Source of the DNA: Pseudomonas sp. A34-9
Lineage (GTDB): Bacteria; Pseudomonadota; Gammaproteobacteria; Pseudomonadales; Pseudomonadaceae
DNA: 64,000 nucleotides
Direction of reading: 5' to 3'
Assembly (NCBI RefSeq): GCF_029543085.1
Contig: NZ_CP119967.1
Location: forward strand, 1,700,501 to 1,764,500
Of the stretch, positions 53,745-62,252 are shown one piece after another. The position numbers and the translations under genes were made by a program. Below the pieces are notes generated by a model, which had not been told where the DNA came from, searched no databases, and saw only the letters and a list, made by a program, of their open reading frames with translations. Positions within the stretch are counted from its first letter, which is position 1, and each line of letters begins with the position of its first letter.

Positions 53745-54614
53745 TCAGGTTTTTTGCGCGGCCTTGAGGCACTTGAGGTCGTTGAAGTCTTTACGCACCC
53801 CCTCGATTTTCTTCAACAACCGCTGCCGCTGTTGCGGCGTGCTTTCGGCCATCAGGTCCACCGCCAGAGATCGTGCCTGCGCCTCGGTGTTGGCGTAGGC
53901 CTTGCGGTAATCCGCTGTCCATAAGCTCTCGCGATTGACCAGAAGGGTCTCGACTCTCTGTGGGAATTCGGGACTTTTGCGTTGCGCTACAGCCGCACTG
54001 AACTGCTTCTGCCAATGGGCGCGGTTGGCGATCCATTGCGTGTACTGATCGCCCAGGGCGGTCGACCACGCCATGACCCGCTGCTCTTGCGTGGCGCTCA
54101 AGGGGCCGAGCCAGTCGTTCAGGCGTTTGATCATGCGCGCGCCACGCTCGGCAATCTGTTGATCAAGCGGGGGTTTCAGGTATTCCTGCTGATGCTTGCG
54201 CAAATCCTTGGCAAACGCGTCATTCATTTCCGCCACCTGTTTGTCGTCCAGACCTTGCAACAGCTCGACGGCGGACGGGGTGATCTCCCGCGCCGTTTCG
54301 GCGATGGCCTGCTTGGCTTCCACCGTGCGGGCCTGCAGCGCGGCATCGGTGACCTGATTGGTTTCGACCATTGTCTGCAGGCGATCAAGCCAGTCCAGGT
54401 AGCCCGGCAATTGCGTGGTGCAATGCCAGCTCAGATGGTCCTTGAGGCGTTCGTTGAACCAGTCTTTCTGCTCGCCGTTCATGTCCAGGTAATCGCCGAG
54501 CGTCCATGGAATGATCACGTCGAGATTGCGATAGGCCAGGCCGACGCGGCTGCAAGCGCCGAGGGCGAGGGTGAAGATCAGTAGTGCAGCGATGTGCTTG
54601 AACCAGCGAGACAT
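53745..54614 (-). CDS. DUF6279-type lipoprotein
   Basis: A 289-residue protein with a lipoprotein signal (LIFTLALGAC, Cys21). The mature part is helical: LDVIIPWTLGDYLDMNGEQK (about 31-50) and many short charged helices to the end. It is anchored in the outer or inner membrane on the periplasmic side. The family has no known function. Confidence 0.82.
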   Translation of the reverse strand: MSRWFKHIAALLIFTLALGACSRVGLAYRNLDVIIPWTLGDYLDMNGEQKDWFNERLKDHLSWHCTTQLPGYLDWLDRLQTMVETNQVTDAALQARTVEAKQAIAETAREITPSAVELLQGLDDKQVAEMNDAFAKDLRKHQQEYLKPPLDQQIAERGARMIKRLNDWLGPLSATQEQRVMAWSTALGDQYTQWIANRAHWQKQFSAAVAQRKSPEFPQRVETLLVNRESLWTADYRKAYANTEAQARSLAVDLMAESTPQQRQRLLKKIEGVRKDFNDLKCLKAAQKT

Positions 54615-54692
54615 GGGCGAATCCTTGCGTGAGCCTGGCTTCGAGGGGCTGATTCCTATGTGAACGCAGAATGAACCCGGCAGTTCAGCCGA

Positions 54693-55409
54693 TCAATAGA
54701 ACGCGCGCGCAGCCTTGAGGGTGACGAGGCCGTCGCACTGGCTGTTGTGCCCGGAATAGGCTGAACAATCGCTGCCGCTAAGGCTGGAGTTGCTGTAGAT
54801 CAGGTCGAGATCGACGCCCATGAATGGCCGGGACAGTTTCACCGACCAATCGGTAAAGCTGCCGACATAACCACCGTCCACGGCCACCGGCGTGTTCAGT
54901 TGGTGGGTGGTGTATTTCATGCTGACGCCGATGCCGAATGGCTGGTTGCCGCCAAGATCGGCAAACAAGGTGTTGTTCTGTTTATCCGGGTCGTTGCTGA
55001 AGGCCACGCCGAAACGGCTGCCGAGCAGGGTCAAACCGCCGAACAGCTCCTGGCTGTCGAGGGTATCTACTTTGGGATAGCTGTAGTGGATCATCCCGAC
55101 TTCGTAGCCGAGGGTCTGATCGAAAGGCTGTTTAAAGCCGACGTAGGAATCGATCTCGAGGTTCTTGCCCGGCGTGATACCCATGCTCGGTGCGTATTGA
55201 CCGACATAGAGGCCGCTGTCGTGGCTCAGGTCGAGGCCGCCATGGAACGAGCCGACTGCCGCCGGTTTGACCAGACCCTGGGCCATGCTGCGGGTGGGGG
55301 TGGTGCCAAGCTTGAGATCGAAATCGCCCAGTTCACGCTGGAAAATTTGCGCGTGCGCGGTCGTGCAAGCCAGCAGGCCTACAAGTGATAAACAGGAAGA
55401 TTTGCGCAT
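54693..55409 (-). CDS. TorF-family putative porin
   Basis: A 238-residue outer membrane protein with a signal peptide (MRKSSCLSLVGLLACTTAHA-QI) and a beta-barrel of the TorF/TIGR02001 type: FDLKLGTTPTRSMAQGLVKP at the start, alternating YVGF/GGY strands and a C-terminal LVTLKAARAFY ending in aromatic residues. Family members are small channels often near two-component or redox genes, but none is adjacent here. Confidence 0.84.
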   Translation of the reverse strand: MRKSSCLSLVGLLACTTAHAQIFQRELGDFDLKLGTTPTRSMAQGLVKPAAVGSFHGGLDLSHDSGLYVGQYAPSMGITPGKNLEIDSYVGFKQPFDQTLGYEVGMIHYSYPKVDTLDSQELFGGLTLLGSRFGVAFSNDPDKQNNTLFADLGGNQPFGIGVSMKYTTHQLNTPVAVDGGYVGSFTDWSVKLSRPFMGVDLDLIYSNSSLSGSDCSAYSGHNSQCDGLVTLKAARAFY

Positions 55410-55564
55410 GCGTCACTCCATGAACAGCGAGGGCAGGGCAGCGGGCCTGCTGAAACGCTTGATCTAGACGCGTGCAAGGATACCGGCGAATACTCGGCAT
55501 TGATGGCCGTTCGTCGATTTACCAGGATTTTTGTTTAAAGCGGAGGGGGTGTTGCGCGGTGCCA

Positions 55565-55599
55565 GTCCAGGCGCTTCGAAGCTCAAAGCGCCTCTGGAC
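55565..55599. terminator. hairpin between the porin and the small gene
   Basis: GTCCAG-GCGCTT (55565-55576) pairs with AAGCGC and CTGGAC (55586-55599) across a two-base bulge. It lies 18 bases after the minus-strand gene at 55617 and can end its transcript. No T-run is seen. Confidence 0.45.
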
Positions 55600-55616
55600 G
55601 GGTGTAAAACCGGGTG

Positions 55617-55805
55617 TTACTTCTTGCCCAGGCTGATCTGCTTGGATGGACCGAATGTCTGGCCACTGACGCCTTTGGCAATTTGCTGAATCTCGCCGCC
55701 AGACTTGAGGAACGCTGCGATCTGATCGTTGATCGATTCGCTGGTTTCAACGGCTGGAGCTGGCTTTGCTTTGCTGGTGGATGCTTTTACACGCATGGCG
55801 GCCAT
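55617..55805 (-). CDS. small SutA-like C-terminal protein (62 residues)
   Basis: The 62-residue product starts MAAMRVKASTSKAKPAPAVE, a disordered Lys/Ala/Pro-rich lead, and ends with INDQIAAFLKSGGEIQQIAK then GVSGQTFGPS. The second part recalls the C-terminal segment of small Pseudomonas regulators of the SutA type (AFLARGGQIQEV), but this is a weak resemblance. The alternative start is the Met at 55796. Confidence 0.65.
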   Translation of the reverse strand: MAAMRVKASTSKAKPAPAVETSESINDQIAAFLKSGGEIQQIAKGVSGQTFGPSKQISLGKK

Positions 55806-56145
55806 TAACCTGTAGAAAAGTAACTCGGCCAGGCATCGTACAGGAATAACTTGACAATTGCTTGTTAAATATCCCCCGGAATAACCCAGCACTGTGCTGC
55901 ATTAATCTCGATTGAATATTCGAAATATCCGGCTAACCTGCTGTTTTAAATAAGAAGATTAATGTGCGGGCGCATTGAAATGTTCACCCGTCAGCGGTCG
56001 AGCCTGCCTGACGAGCGGCACCTCAGCCCAGCCGCAAACAAGGAAAATCAAGGCGTTGCGCCGATTTTCCAGCTGAGCCCATCTGCCCCCCGACGGCCAG
56101 GCCAAAAACGGGTAGAATGCCGCCCACGCAATGAGGGTTCTGGAA
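55806..56145. other. intergenic region with two palindromes
   Basis: About 340 bases, moderately AT-rich, with CAGCAC-T-GTGCTG (55887-55899) and ATATT-CGA-AATAT (55916-55928). A plus-strand frame from 55962 starts MCGRIEMFTR but has no further likeness to the SRAP family. Promoters of the divergent genes at 55805 and 56146 must lie here. Confidence 0.5.
55887..55928. promoter_or_regulatory. two palindromes upstream of the 62-residue gene
   Basis: CAGCAC-T-GTGCTG (55887-55899) and ATATT-CGA-AATAT (55916-55928) are perfect palindromes 17 bases apart, 82-123 bases upstream of the minus-strand start at 55805 and over 200 bases upstream of 56146. Candidate operators. Confidence 0.4.
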
Positions 56146-56982
56146 ATGGCTTTAGTCGGGCGTTACAACAGTTTGCAAGTGGTTAAACACACTAACTTCG
56201 GTTTATATCTGGACGGCGGTGCTGACGGCGAGATTCTTTTGCCTAATCGTTATATCCCGAAAGATATTCCTACCGAAGATGAAGATTGGCTCAACGTATT
56301 TGTTTATCTGGACAGCGAAGACAAACTTCTCGCCACTACGGAAAAACCAAAAGTTCAGGTCGGCGAATTTGCCAGTCTGAAAGTCGTTGAAGTCAACAGC
56401 ATCGGTGTGTTCCTCGATTGGGGGCTGCCGAAGGATCTGTTGCTGCCGTATTCCGAAGAAAAGCGCCAGATGACCGCCGGCGAATACTGCGTGGTGCACG
56501 TCTACCTCGACAAGCACACCCGCCGCATCACCGCCACTGCGCGTCTGGATCGCTACCTCGACAAGACCCCGGCGAACTACAGCCAGGGTCAGGAAGTTGA
56601 TCTGCTGGTTGCCGAAGCCACCGACATGGGCTTCAAGGCGATCATCAACAACAAACATTGGGGTTTGATTCACAAGAACGAAATCTTCAAGTTCATGCGC
56701 GCCGGCATGAGCGAGAAGGGTTACATCAAGGAAGTCCGTGCCGACGGCAAGATCGCCCTGAGCCTGCAACCGGTTGGCCAGGAAGCGGCCAGCAGCCTGA
56801 ACTCGAAGATCCTCGCAAAGTTGCGCGACAACAGCGGCACATTGCCGGTCAGCGACAAGAGCGATCCGGCGGCGATCAGCAGCCTGTTCGGTGTCAGCAA
56901 AGGCAACTTCAAGAAGGCTATCGGTGCGCTGTACAAGGAAGGCAAGATCGTCATCCATGCCGATCGCATTGAACTAACCTGA
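56146..56982 (+). CDS. S1-domain RNA-binding protein, CvfB-like
   Basis: A 278-residue protein with an S1-like repeat at the N-terminus (VGRYNSLQVVKHTNFGLYLD then GEILLPNRYIPKD), a second one around 70-140 (VGEFASLKVVEVNSIGVFLD, DWGLPKDLLLPYSEEK), a third around 150-215 and a C-terminal winged helix (SSLFGVSKGNFKKAIGALYK). This matches CvfB/YitL proteins, RNA-binding virulence regulators in firmicutes; the role in Pseudomonas is unknown. AGGG eight bases upstream supports the ATG at 56146. Confidence 0.88.
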   Translation: MALVGRYNSLQVVKHTNFGLYLDGGADGEILLPNRYIPKDIPTEDEDWLNVFVYLDSEDKLLATTEKPKVQVGEFASLKVVEVNSIGVFLDWGLPKDLLLPYSEEKRQMTAGEYCVVHVYLDKHTRRITATARLDRYLDKTPANYSQGQEVDLLVAEATDMGFKAIINNKHWGLIHKNEIFKFMRAGMSEKGYIKEVRADGKIALSLQPVGQEAASSLNSKILAKLRDNSGTLPVSDKSDPAAISSLFGVSKGNFKKAIGALYKEGKIVIHADRIELT

Positions 56983-56998
56983 GACACCGCTGGCCCCA

Positions 56999-57071
56999 TG
57001 TAGGAGCTGCCGCAGGCTGCGATCTGTTGATTTTAAAGGTCAACAGATCGCAGCCTGCGGCAGCTCCTACA
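56999..57071. repeat. REPIN in the leader of the DUF2177 gene
   Basis: TGTAGGAGCTGCCGCAGGCT and AGCCTGCGGCAGCTCCTACA are exact partners with inner GATCTGTTGA/TCAACAGATC. It ends three bases before GAGGA, the ribosome site of the DUF2177 gene at 57086. Confidence 0.9.
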
Positions 57072-57085
57072 TTGAGGACGGTGTG

Positions 57086-57484
57086 ATGAAAAGAACGCTG
57101 ATGGCTTATGTTGCCACGCTGGTCACGTTTCTGCTGCTCGACGGCATCTGGCTCGGCCTGTTGATGGCGCCGACCTATCGCGAACTGCTCGGTTCGCTGA
57201 TGCTGGAAAAACCGCTGCTGATTCCGGCAGCGGTTTTTTATTGCCTGTATGTTTTGGGTTGTGTGGTGCTTGTGGTGATTCCGGCAGCGACCTGGCAGTG
57301 GGCGGCGAAGCGGGGCGCGCTGTTGGGGCTGGTGGCGTATGGCACTTACGACCTGACTAACTGGGCGACGTTGCGCGGGTGGTCGGCGCAGGTGTCGTTG
57401 ATGGATTGGGCGTGGGGGACGTTTGCCACGGCGGTGGCGTGTACTGTTGGTTTCTTGCTGGCGAGTCGGTTTGCCAAGGTCTGA
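57086..57484 (+). CDS. DUF2177 membrane protein
   Basis: A 132-residue protein with four membrane helices (about 4-22, 40-60, 68-88 and 108-126) and the DUF2177 block LLDGIWLGLLMAPTYRELLG followed later by GTYDLTNWATLRGW (about 90-103). Function unknown. GAGGA at 57074-57078 supports the ATG at 57086. Directly upstream is a REPIN, so the leader can fold into a hairpin. Confidence 0.85.
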   Translation: MKRTLMAYVATLVTFLLLDGIWLGLLMAPTYRELLGSLMLEKPLLIPAAVFYCLYVLGCVVLVVIPAATWQWAAKRGALLGLVAYGTYDLTNWATLRGWSAQVSLMDWAWGTFATAVACTVGFLLASRFAKV

Positions 57485-57508
57485 TCCGAAATGTGGGTTG
57501 GCGGTGCG

Positions 57509-57592
57509 GACTTCTTCGCGAGCAAGCTCGCTCCCACAGGGAGATGCATACCAATTGTGGGCGCGCGCCTGCTCGCGAATGGCGGCGCAGCC
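57509..57592. repeat. two diverged REP units, head to tail
   Basis: TTCGCGAGCAAGCTCGCTCC (57509-57528) and GTGGGCGCGCGCCTGCTCGC (57558-57577 region) are variants of the TGTGGGAGCGAGCC core in inverted orientation with several mismatches. A decayed REPIN. Confidence 0.65.
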
Positions 57593-57733
57593 GACAGCCA
57601 TTCAGCGCTGACGCCACTGAAGAACTAAATGTCTTTTCCAGACGGCTTTTTCCGCCTGACTGATTGATAATCCCCGGCACTGTTTTTTGTCCATTGGATG
57701 GCCTGCCATGTTGTGTGTGTTCGAGGTGTTGCG

Positions 57734-58666
57734 GTGAGTGTCGAGCGGCGCAATGCCGACAGTTTTGCCCTGCAAGTGATGATCGGTTTGTGCCTGATCT
57801 GGGGCGTGCAGCAGGTGATGATCAAATGGGCGGCGCCGGACATCGCGCCTGTCATGCAAGCGGCCGCGCGCTCGGGGATCTCTGCGTTGCTGGTGGGGTT
57901 GCTGATCTGCTGGAAGGGCGGCTGGAATCAGGTTGGCGTGACCTGGCGTGGCGGGCTGCTGGCCGGTGCGTTGTTCGGTCTGGAGTTCTTCTTCATCGCC
58001 GAAGGTTTGCAACTGACTACCGCCGCGCACATGTCGGTGTTCCTCTACACGGCGCCGATTTTTACTGCGCTGGGTGTGCATTTCCTGTTGGCCAGCGAGC
58101 GTCTGCGGCCATTGCAATGGTTGGGGATTCTGCTCGCGTTTATCGGCATCGCGATTGCTTTCGCTGGCGGCGTGTCCTGGGACAACCTCGACCGACGCAT
58201 GTTGCTGGGTGATGCCTTTGGTGTATTGGCCGGTGCCTGCTGGGGCGCGACCACGGTGGTGGTGCGCGCCTCGCGGCTGTCGGAAGCACCGGTGACACTG
58301 ACGCTGTTCTATCAGCTGATCGTCGGTTTTATCGGCCTGCTGCTGATCGCGCTGTTCAGCGGCCAGATCACCCATGTCAGCCTGACCCCCGTGGCGGTGG
58401 CCAGCGTGTTGTTCCAGGGCCTGGTGGTGTCGTTCTTCAGCTACTTGATCTGGTTCTGGCTGTTGCGCCGTTATCTGGCGGCCAACCTGGCGGTGTTCTC
58501 GTTCATGACACCGCTGTTTGGCGTGACCTTCGGGGTGATTTTGCTCGGCGAACAGCTCAGCCTGAACTTCATCATCGGCGCGGTGCTGGTGTTGCTCGGT
58601 ATCACCTTTGTCAGCGCCGAGCAGTGGTTGCGCCGGCGTTTGCGCAAAGCGCTCGGCCAACGTTAG
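57734..58666 (+). CDS. EamA/DMT-family transporter
   Basis: A 310-residue ten-helix carrier with EamA repeats at about 12-135 and 155-290 (GLCLIWGVQQVMIKWAAPDI at the start, FSFMTPLFGVTFGVILLGEQ in the second). Start GTG at 57734 with GAGGTG six bases upstream. Its 3' end overlaps the convergent MFS gene by 56 bases. Confidence 0.85.
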   Translation: MSVERRNADSFALQVMIGLCLIWGVQQVMIKWAAPDIAPVMQAAARSGISALLVGLLICWKGGWNQVGVTWRGGLLAGALFGLEFFFIAEGLQLTTAAHMSVFLYTAPIFTALGVHFLLASERLRPLQWLGILLAFIGIAIAFAGGVSWDNLDRRMLLGDAFGVLAGACWGATTVVVRASRLSEAPVTLTLFYQLIVGFIGLLLIALFSGQITHVSLTPVAVASVLFQGLVVSFFSYLIWFWLLRRYLAANLAVFSFMTPLFGVTFGVILLGEQLSLNFIIGAVLVLLGITFVSAEQWLRRRLRKALGQR

Positions 58667-59792
58667 TCGATTGCATCGCCAGACCGCCGGCCATTAGCAA
58701 ACCGCTGCCGGCGATCACCAATGCGGGCTGCAAACCGCCGCTGAAATGGCTACTCAACGCGGCCAGCAACGGGCCGCTGAGCTGGCCGACCGCAAAGCAG
58801 GCAGTGAGCATCCCGGCGTTGCGCTGGGTGGCGTGCGGCGCCAGCTCCCGCGAGCGCTGCATGACCAGTTGCATGCAGGCCAGAAAGGGCATGCCGCACA
58901 GGATCACACCCAGCGCCAGGCCAAGTCCGCTGCCCAGCAGACAGGCAAACACCCCGGCCGCTTGCAGCCACAGTGTCGCCATCAACCAGTGACGGGTCGT
59001 TGCGGGATCGTGACGACGCAGGCTCACCAGCAACACGCCAATCGCAGCGCCAAGACCGAAGCAGGGCCAGAACAGATCCGCTTGCCATTGCCCATGAAAC
59101 TGCGCGTTAGCCATTTGCGAGAGAAAAGTCGCCGGGATGATGTAGCCGATGCCGTACAGGGCGTAAATCAGCGCCAGACGGCCAATGCCGCGATTCGATG
59201 AACTGGCGGCCTCCACAGCAACCGTTTTCGCCGCGACAGGCTGCGGCAGCAGTCGCCACACGCCCAGCATCATCACCAATGCAGCCGCGGCATAAATCAG
59301 CCACAACGTCGCGGACGTCTGCTGCAGCAGATGTGAGACCAGCGCCAACAACCCCGTCAGAAAAATCCCCAGACCCGGTCCGGCAAACACCAGGGCGCCC
59401 AATCTCGGACGACCTGCTGCCGCCGCCAACGGTTGACTCAACGAAGTGATCATCACCAAGACCCAGGCGCTCGCCACCCCGGTGCCAAAACGCAGCAGCA
59501 AGTGCGACCAGAAACCATTGGCCCAGAACGACGCCAGGGTCAGCAGCACGCACAACCACAAGCCGCCGTGCAGGCGTCGCTGAACCTGTTGCGGACGATG
59601 GGCGAACATCGCATCCACCGCGCCGAGCAGATAACCGAGGTAGTTGGCCGCCGCAATCAGACCGGCGGCCGTCAGGTCGATCTGCCCTTCACTGAGCAGG
59701 TGTGGCATTTGCGGGGTGAGGGCGAAACGCCCGATGCCCATGGCCATCATCAGGGCCACGAAGCAGGCGGATAAGCGAATCAATGGCGACAT
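58611..59792 (-). CDS. YbfB/YjiJ-family MFS transporter
   Basis: A 393-residue twelve-helix carrier with the YbfB/YjiJ start LSACFVALMMAMGIGRFALT then PQMPHLL (about 8-34), NYLGYLLGAVDA (about 50-61) and PFLACMQLVMQRSRELAPHA later. The family substrate is unknown. It is divergent from a LysR gene, which probably controls it. The last 56 bases overlap the EamA gene on the other strand. Confidence 0.86.
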   Translation of the reverse strand: MSPLIRLSACFVALMMAMGIGRFALTPQMPHLLSEGQIDLTAAGLIAAANYLGYLLGAVDAMFAHRPQQVQRRLHGGLWLCVLLTLASFWANGFWSHLLLRFGTGVASAWVLVMITSLSQPLAAAAGRPRLGALVFAGPGLGIFLTGLLALVSHLLQQTSATLWLIYAAAALVMMLGVWRLLPQPVAAKTVAVEAASSSNRGIGRLALIYALYGIGYIIPATFLSQMANAQFHGQWQADLFWPCFGLGAAIGVLLVSLRRHDPATTRHWLMATLWLQAAGVFACLLGSGLGLALGVILCGMPFLACMQLVMQRSRELAPHATQRNAGMLTACFAVGQLSGPLLAALSSHFSGGLQPALVIAGSGLLMAGGLAMQSTNVGRALCANAGATTARR

Positions 59793-59896
59793 GGTCGGGA
59801 TTCCGTTGCAGGATCAATGACCGTCAGGCTAGGACTGATTGACTTTCTTTAAAATTGAATAATAGTGAGTAACTTGTTCTGTTCTGGAGAAAGGTT

Positions 59897-60790
59897 GTGG
59901 AATTCAGCCAACTGCGGATCTTTCAGGCCGTGGCCGAGGAGGGATCAATTACCCGCGCCGCCGAACGCCTGCACCGGGTGCCGTCGAACCTGTCGACGCG
60001 GCTCAAACAGCTCGAAGAGCAACTGGGTGTAGAGCTTTTCGTCCGTGAGCGTCAGCGTCTGCAGCTGTCGCCTGCGGGAAAAGTCCTGCTGGACTACACC
60101 GCCAGACTCTTCGCCCTGCGCGATCAGGCCAGTGCGGCCGTCATGGGTGGCAAGCCGGCCGGTGATTTTGCTCTGGGCACCATGTACAGCACGGCGGCGA
60201 TTCACCTGCCGGCGTTGCTGGCGCGTTATCACAAGCAATATCCAGCGGTGAATCTGCAGGTGCAGTCGGCCCCGAGCGGTGAGTTGTTGGAGGGGTTGCT
60301 GACCGGACGCCTTGATGCCGCATTGGTCGATGGCCCGCTGGAGTTGGCTGGCCTGGATGGTGTGCCGTTGTGCGAGGAACGACTGGTGTTGATCACGGAA
60401 ATGGATCATCCGCCGGTGCGTGACGCCCGGGATGTCGAAGGGCGGTCAGTATTCACCTTTCGTCGCGGGTGTTCATATCGCATGCGTCTGGAGGCGTGGT
60501 TTTCGCACTACCACGCGACGATGGGCCGGGCGATGGAGATCGAGTCCTATCAGGGCATGCTCGCCTGTGTGATCGCCGGCAGTGGTGTGGCGCTGATGTC
60601 GGAATCGATGCTCGCCAGTCTGCCGGGGCGCGAGAGCGTCGCCGCGCACCCGTTGGCCGAGCCATTTGTGGGTGCGACAACATGGCTCATGTGGCGCAGA
60701 GGCATGGTCGGCGCCAACCTCAATGCCTGGATCGAGGTGCAGCAGGCTGTCTATCCCGCGGCTCAGATCGAAACCCGCGAAACCGCCTGA
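59897..60790 (+). CDS. LysR-family transcriptional regulator
   Basis: A 297-residue LysR protein with helix-turn-helix FQAVAEEGSITRAAERLHRV (about 9-28) and PSNLSTRLKQLEEQLGVELF, and the usual effector domain. It starts at GTG 59897, after GGAGAAAGG. The divergent partner is the YbfB/YjiJ carrier; 104 AT-rich bases lie between the starts. Confidence 0.88.
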   Translation: MEFSQLRIFQAVAEEGSITRAAERLHRVPSNLSTRLKQLEEQLGVELFVRERQRLQLSPAGKVLLDYTARLFALRDQASAAVMGGKPAGDFALGTMYSTAAIHLPALLARYHKQYPAVNLQVQSAPSGELLEGLLTGRLDAALVDGPLELAGLDGVPLCEERLVLITEMDHPPVRDARDVEGRSVFTFRRGCSYRMRLEAWFSHYHATMGRAMEIESYQGMLACVIAGSGVALMSESMLASLPGRESVAAHPLAEPFVGATTWLMWRRGMVGANLNAWIEVQQAVYPAAQIETRETA

Positions 60791-60932
60791 ACCAATGCCG
60801 GCGAATTCTGTTCAATTCAGTAACAGATCATTGCGGATTTGGCCGAGCATTGCGTAGGACTTCGGACTATTATCAGTGCGAAGCGGCCTCAGAATTCCGG
60901 CCGCTCAGCACCACCCTGAAGGGGGCATGACG

Positions 60933-61061
60933 ATGAAAGAGAAAATTCAAAACTGGCTGCATGATTTGGGTGTTGCCCTCGGGTTGATCGAACCGCCTCT
61001 GCAACCTGTACCGATTCGCACGGACGACGAACAGCGTCGGCGCCAGCCTCGTCGGCGGTAG
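60933..61061 (+). CDS. small protein (42 residues), PA1414-like
   Basis: A 42-residue frame, MKEKIQNWLHDLGVALGLIE then PPLQPVPIRTDDEQRRRQPR, with an amphipathic N-terminal helix and a basic tail. GGGGG seven bases before the ATG at 60933 supports it over the ATG at 60927. In P. aeruginosa a small gene at PA1414 lies in a locus now linked to the sRNA SicX and low-oxygen life (recalled, not checked). No ANR box (TTGATnnnnATCAA) is seen upstream. Confidence 0.6.
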   Translation: MKEKIQNWLHDLGVALGLIEPPLQPVPIRTDDEQRRRQPRRR

Positions 61062-61071
61062 TGCATAAATA

Positions 61072-61147
61072 AAGATCAAAAGATCGCAGCCTGCGGCAGC
61101 TCCTACACGGGTCAATGTAGGAGCTGCCGCAGGCTGCGATCTTTTGC
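61072..61147. repeat. REPIN in head-to-head order
   Basis: CAAAAGATCGCAGCCTGCGG then CAGCTCCTACA and TGTAGGAGCTGCCGCAGGCT then GATCTTTTG are exact partners, with the TGTAGGAG ends facing inward, as at 51901. Confidence 0.9.
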
Positions 61148-61149
61148 TT

Positions 61150-61398
61150 TCAGTGCCGACCAATCTCAAGCAAGAACCGGCTCAAGTCATTCGCCGTTTT
61201 CGCGGTCTTGAGCATGCGGTCTTCCTCGGCGGTGAACGCCGTCAGTCCGAATTCATCTTCCAGGTGGAAGATCAGATCCTCGATATCGGCTTTCTCCAGG
61301 CCCAATTGCACCAGGCTGGTGTGGTCGTTGAACTCGCGGGTTTCCAGCAGACGCCGGATATATCGATGCACGGCGGCACGCACGGCAGCTCTTCTCAT
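61150..61398 (-). CDS. acyl carrier protein-like protein without the carrier serine
   Basis: An 82-residue protein with the helix layout of acyl carrier proteins: FNDHTSLVQLGLEKADIEDL then IFHLEDEFGLTAFTAEED and LKTAKTANDLSRFLLE. In an ACP the motif after helix 1 is LGxDSL, where Ser carries phosphopantetheine; here it reads LGLEKAD, with Lys36 in place of Ser. It should not be a carrier in the normal way. It lies 43 bases after the MBL-fold gene on the same strand. The ATG at 61398 is the first good start. Confidence 0.72.
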   Translation of the reverse strand: MRRAAVRAAVHRYIRRLLETREFNDHTSLVQLGLEKADIEDLIFHLEDEFGLTAFTAEEDRMLKTAKTANDLSRFLLEIGRH

Positions 61399-61441
61399 GG
61401 CAGATATTTCTGATTGTTGTTGTGCTTGAGTGAAGCAGGCC

Positions 61442-62167
61442 TCAGGCGTGCCCGCGCAACCACTCGTCAATCATCGAGCGCAAATGCTCCCCGGAAAAAC
61501 TGCCGAAATGCCCGCCATGTACCGTGCGGATCGGCAATGCCTGCAAACGTCGCAGGCTGCTGGCGTAATCCTCAAGATTGGAGTGGTAGGCGTCTTCGAT
61601 CAGCGGCCCGTCGTAAATGATGTCGCCGCTGAACAGGGTTTGCGTCGCCGCCTCATACAGGCTGATCCCGCCCGGCGAATGCCCCGGTGTGTGCAGCACC
61701 TGCAGCGTACGATTGCCCAGATCGAGCACATCGCCGTCCTCGACAAACCCGGTGGCCGGCGCGGCTTTGACCCGGTATTCGGCGTAGCACAACGGGCAAT
61801 CCGGATGCGCCTCGAACATGTCATCGCCGACGAACGCGTGGCTCAGATCATTCTCGCCATCGGGTGCGGCGAGGATGTCGGCTTCGGCGCGATGCACCAG
61901 CCGTTCGGCAAATTCATGATGGCCGGCGATATGGTCGAAATGACAATGACTGGCCACCGCCACCAGCGGCCGTTCGGTAATCCACGGCAATTGCTCGCGC
62001 AGGCTGACCAGTCCTGAACCGCTATCCAGCAACAGGTCTTTGTCGCGGCCCTGAACGTGCCACAGGTTGCAGCGGTAGAACGGCCGAATGTACGGCTCGT
62101 GAATGAGCCGAATGCCATCGCTCAAGCTCTGCACCTCAAACCACTGATCGCGCGAAACGATCTTCAT
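61442..62167 (-). CDS. metallo-beta-lactamase-fold hydrolase
   Basis: A 241-residue protein with the metal-binding motif SHCHFDHIAGHH (HxHxDH, about 92-103), the second His in HTPGHSPG (about 159-166), Asp in FSGDIIYDG (about 177-185) and His in HGGHFGSF (about 212-219). It is close to hydroxyacylglutathione hydrolase or lactonase types; the substrate is not defined. The ATG at 62167 has GGAG about ten bases upstream. It is followed by the ACP-like gene and preceded by the symporter gene on the same strand. Confidence 0.88.
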   Translation of the reverse strand: MKIVSRDQWFEVQSLSDGIRLIHEPYIRPFYRCNLWHVQGRDKDLLLDSGSGLVSLREQLPWITERPLVAVASHCHFDHIAGHHEFAERLVHRAEADILAAPDGENDLSHAFVGDDMFEAHPDCPLCYAEYRVKAAPATGFVEDGDVLDLGNRTLQVLHTPGHSPGGISLYEAATQTLFSGDIIYDGPLIEDAYHSNLEDYASSLRRLQALPIRTVHGGHFGSFSGEHLRSMIDEWLRGHA

Positions 62168-62252
62168 AAGCCATTTTCTCCAGACGAAAAAAAACGAGTG
62201 TGGCAACCGACGCCACACCCGTCGAAGAAAGCATCAAGTCGTTACTTAGAGC

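Noticed and set aside
55962..56186. Frame starting MCGRI, as in SRAP/HMCES proteins
   Set aside because: Only the first five residues fit; the rest lacks the SRAP motifs and overlaps the start of the CvfB-like gene.
60791..60932. ANR box before the PA1414-like gene
   Set aside because: No TTGAT-n4-ATCAA sequence was found in this stretch.
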